Source of the DNA: Cymbomonas tetramitiformis
Taxonomy: Eukaryota > Chlorophyta > Pyramimonadophyceae > Pyramimonadales > Pyramimonadaceae
Length of the DNA: 64,000 nucleotides
Reading direction: 5' to 3'
Assembly (NCBI GenBank): GCA_001247695.2
Contig: LGRX02033462.1
Location: forward strand, 1-64,000
This document shows positions 63,948-64,000 of the stretch, piece by piece; position 1 is the first letter of the stretch; every line of letters begins with the position of its first letter. A model generated the notes under the pieces. That model was not told the origin of the DNA. It saw only the letters and a program-made list of their open reading frames with translations, and searched no databases. A program made the translations under genes and the position numbers.

Positions 63948-64000
63948 TCAATGATGGCGATACATAAGGGAACAGGATAAGACAACATGCTGTAGGGCTG

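Larger units (their letters stand above)
61572..64000 (+). mobile_element. Long non-coding dispersed repeat, copy B (runs off the window)
   Basis: Same start (TGTCAGGGTCATGACCGATG) and same order of landmarks as copy A, up to TGCTGTAGGGCTG at the window end (copy A about 7650). It has a local extra tandem of CGACGGTATGGTCGA-type units near 61660-61790 and a 21-bp duplication at 63242-63285. No conserved open frame. Confidence 0.8.

Overview
The window is eukaryotic nuclear DNA dominated by transposable elements and satellites. It most likely comes from a streptophyte (charophyte-type) green alga. Three observations support this: a split pentatricopeptide-repeat (PPR) gene with GT-AG introns; a Ty3/gypsy element carrying an initiator-tRNA-Met type primer site, a chromodomain and a cytosine DNA methyltransferase (such fusions are known from charophytes and dinoflagellates); and a tyrosine-recombinase retroelement whose three in-frame stops are all TAG, each one C-to-T step from CAG. 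The organism is inferred, not proven. No rRNA, convincing tRNA or CRISPR was seen.

Layout. 1-5.0 kb: minisatellites and a ~200-bp satellite ending in a gypsy RNase H fragment. 5.3-7.7 kb: a long non-coding dispersed repeat (copy A; copy B runs from 61.57 kb off the window end) with hairpins that show compensatory changes between copies. 8.2-9.0 kb: short satellites. 9.7-12.6 kb: a gypsy RT-RNase H remnant split by a 2,155-bp Mutator-like element with a 10-bp target duplication. 14.06-16.4 kb (-): the PPR gene. 16.7-18.6 kb: three-level nesting of non-autonomous DNA transposons. 19.5-23.0 kb: two satellites of ~181 and 178 bp, the first invaded by two related 670-bp elements. 25.4-27.8 kb: a truncated DIRS-like element (Gag, RT).

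29.3-32.1 kb (-): a CACTA (En/Spm) transposase remnant. 32.5-34.7 kb (+): a DUF7869-like gene with one frameshift and one short intron. 34.9-35.8 kb: a 0.9-kb foldback. 37.5-38.1 kb: a candidate small membrane protein. 39.56-44.58 kb: a full-length tyrosine-recombinase retroelement with split direct repeats (A1-ORFs-B1-A2-B2), encoding Gag, RT/RNase H, an NPPW methyltransferase-like domain, a Tudor-like domain and the recombinase.

49.55-58.30 kb (-): a very young LTR element with nearly identical LTRs, a 5-bp GGAAT duplication, PBS and PPT. It encodes Gag, then integrase, chromodomain and methyltransferase, but lacks protease, RT and RNase H. 58.43-61.36 kb: a complete two-gene PIF/Harbinger-like transposon whose termini match the outer MITE at 16.7 kb, so it is a plausible source of transposase for that MITE.

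The likely host genes are the PPR gene and perhaps the membrane protein. Almost everything else is mobile DNA, much of it nested, which gives relative insertion ages. The most notable content is the RT-less methyltransferase LTR element, the covarying hairpins of the 5.3/61.6-kb repeat, and the Tudor-plus-methyltransferase recombinase retroelement.
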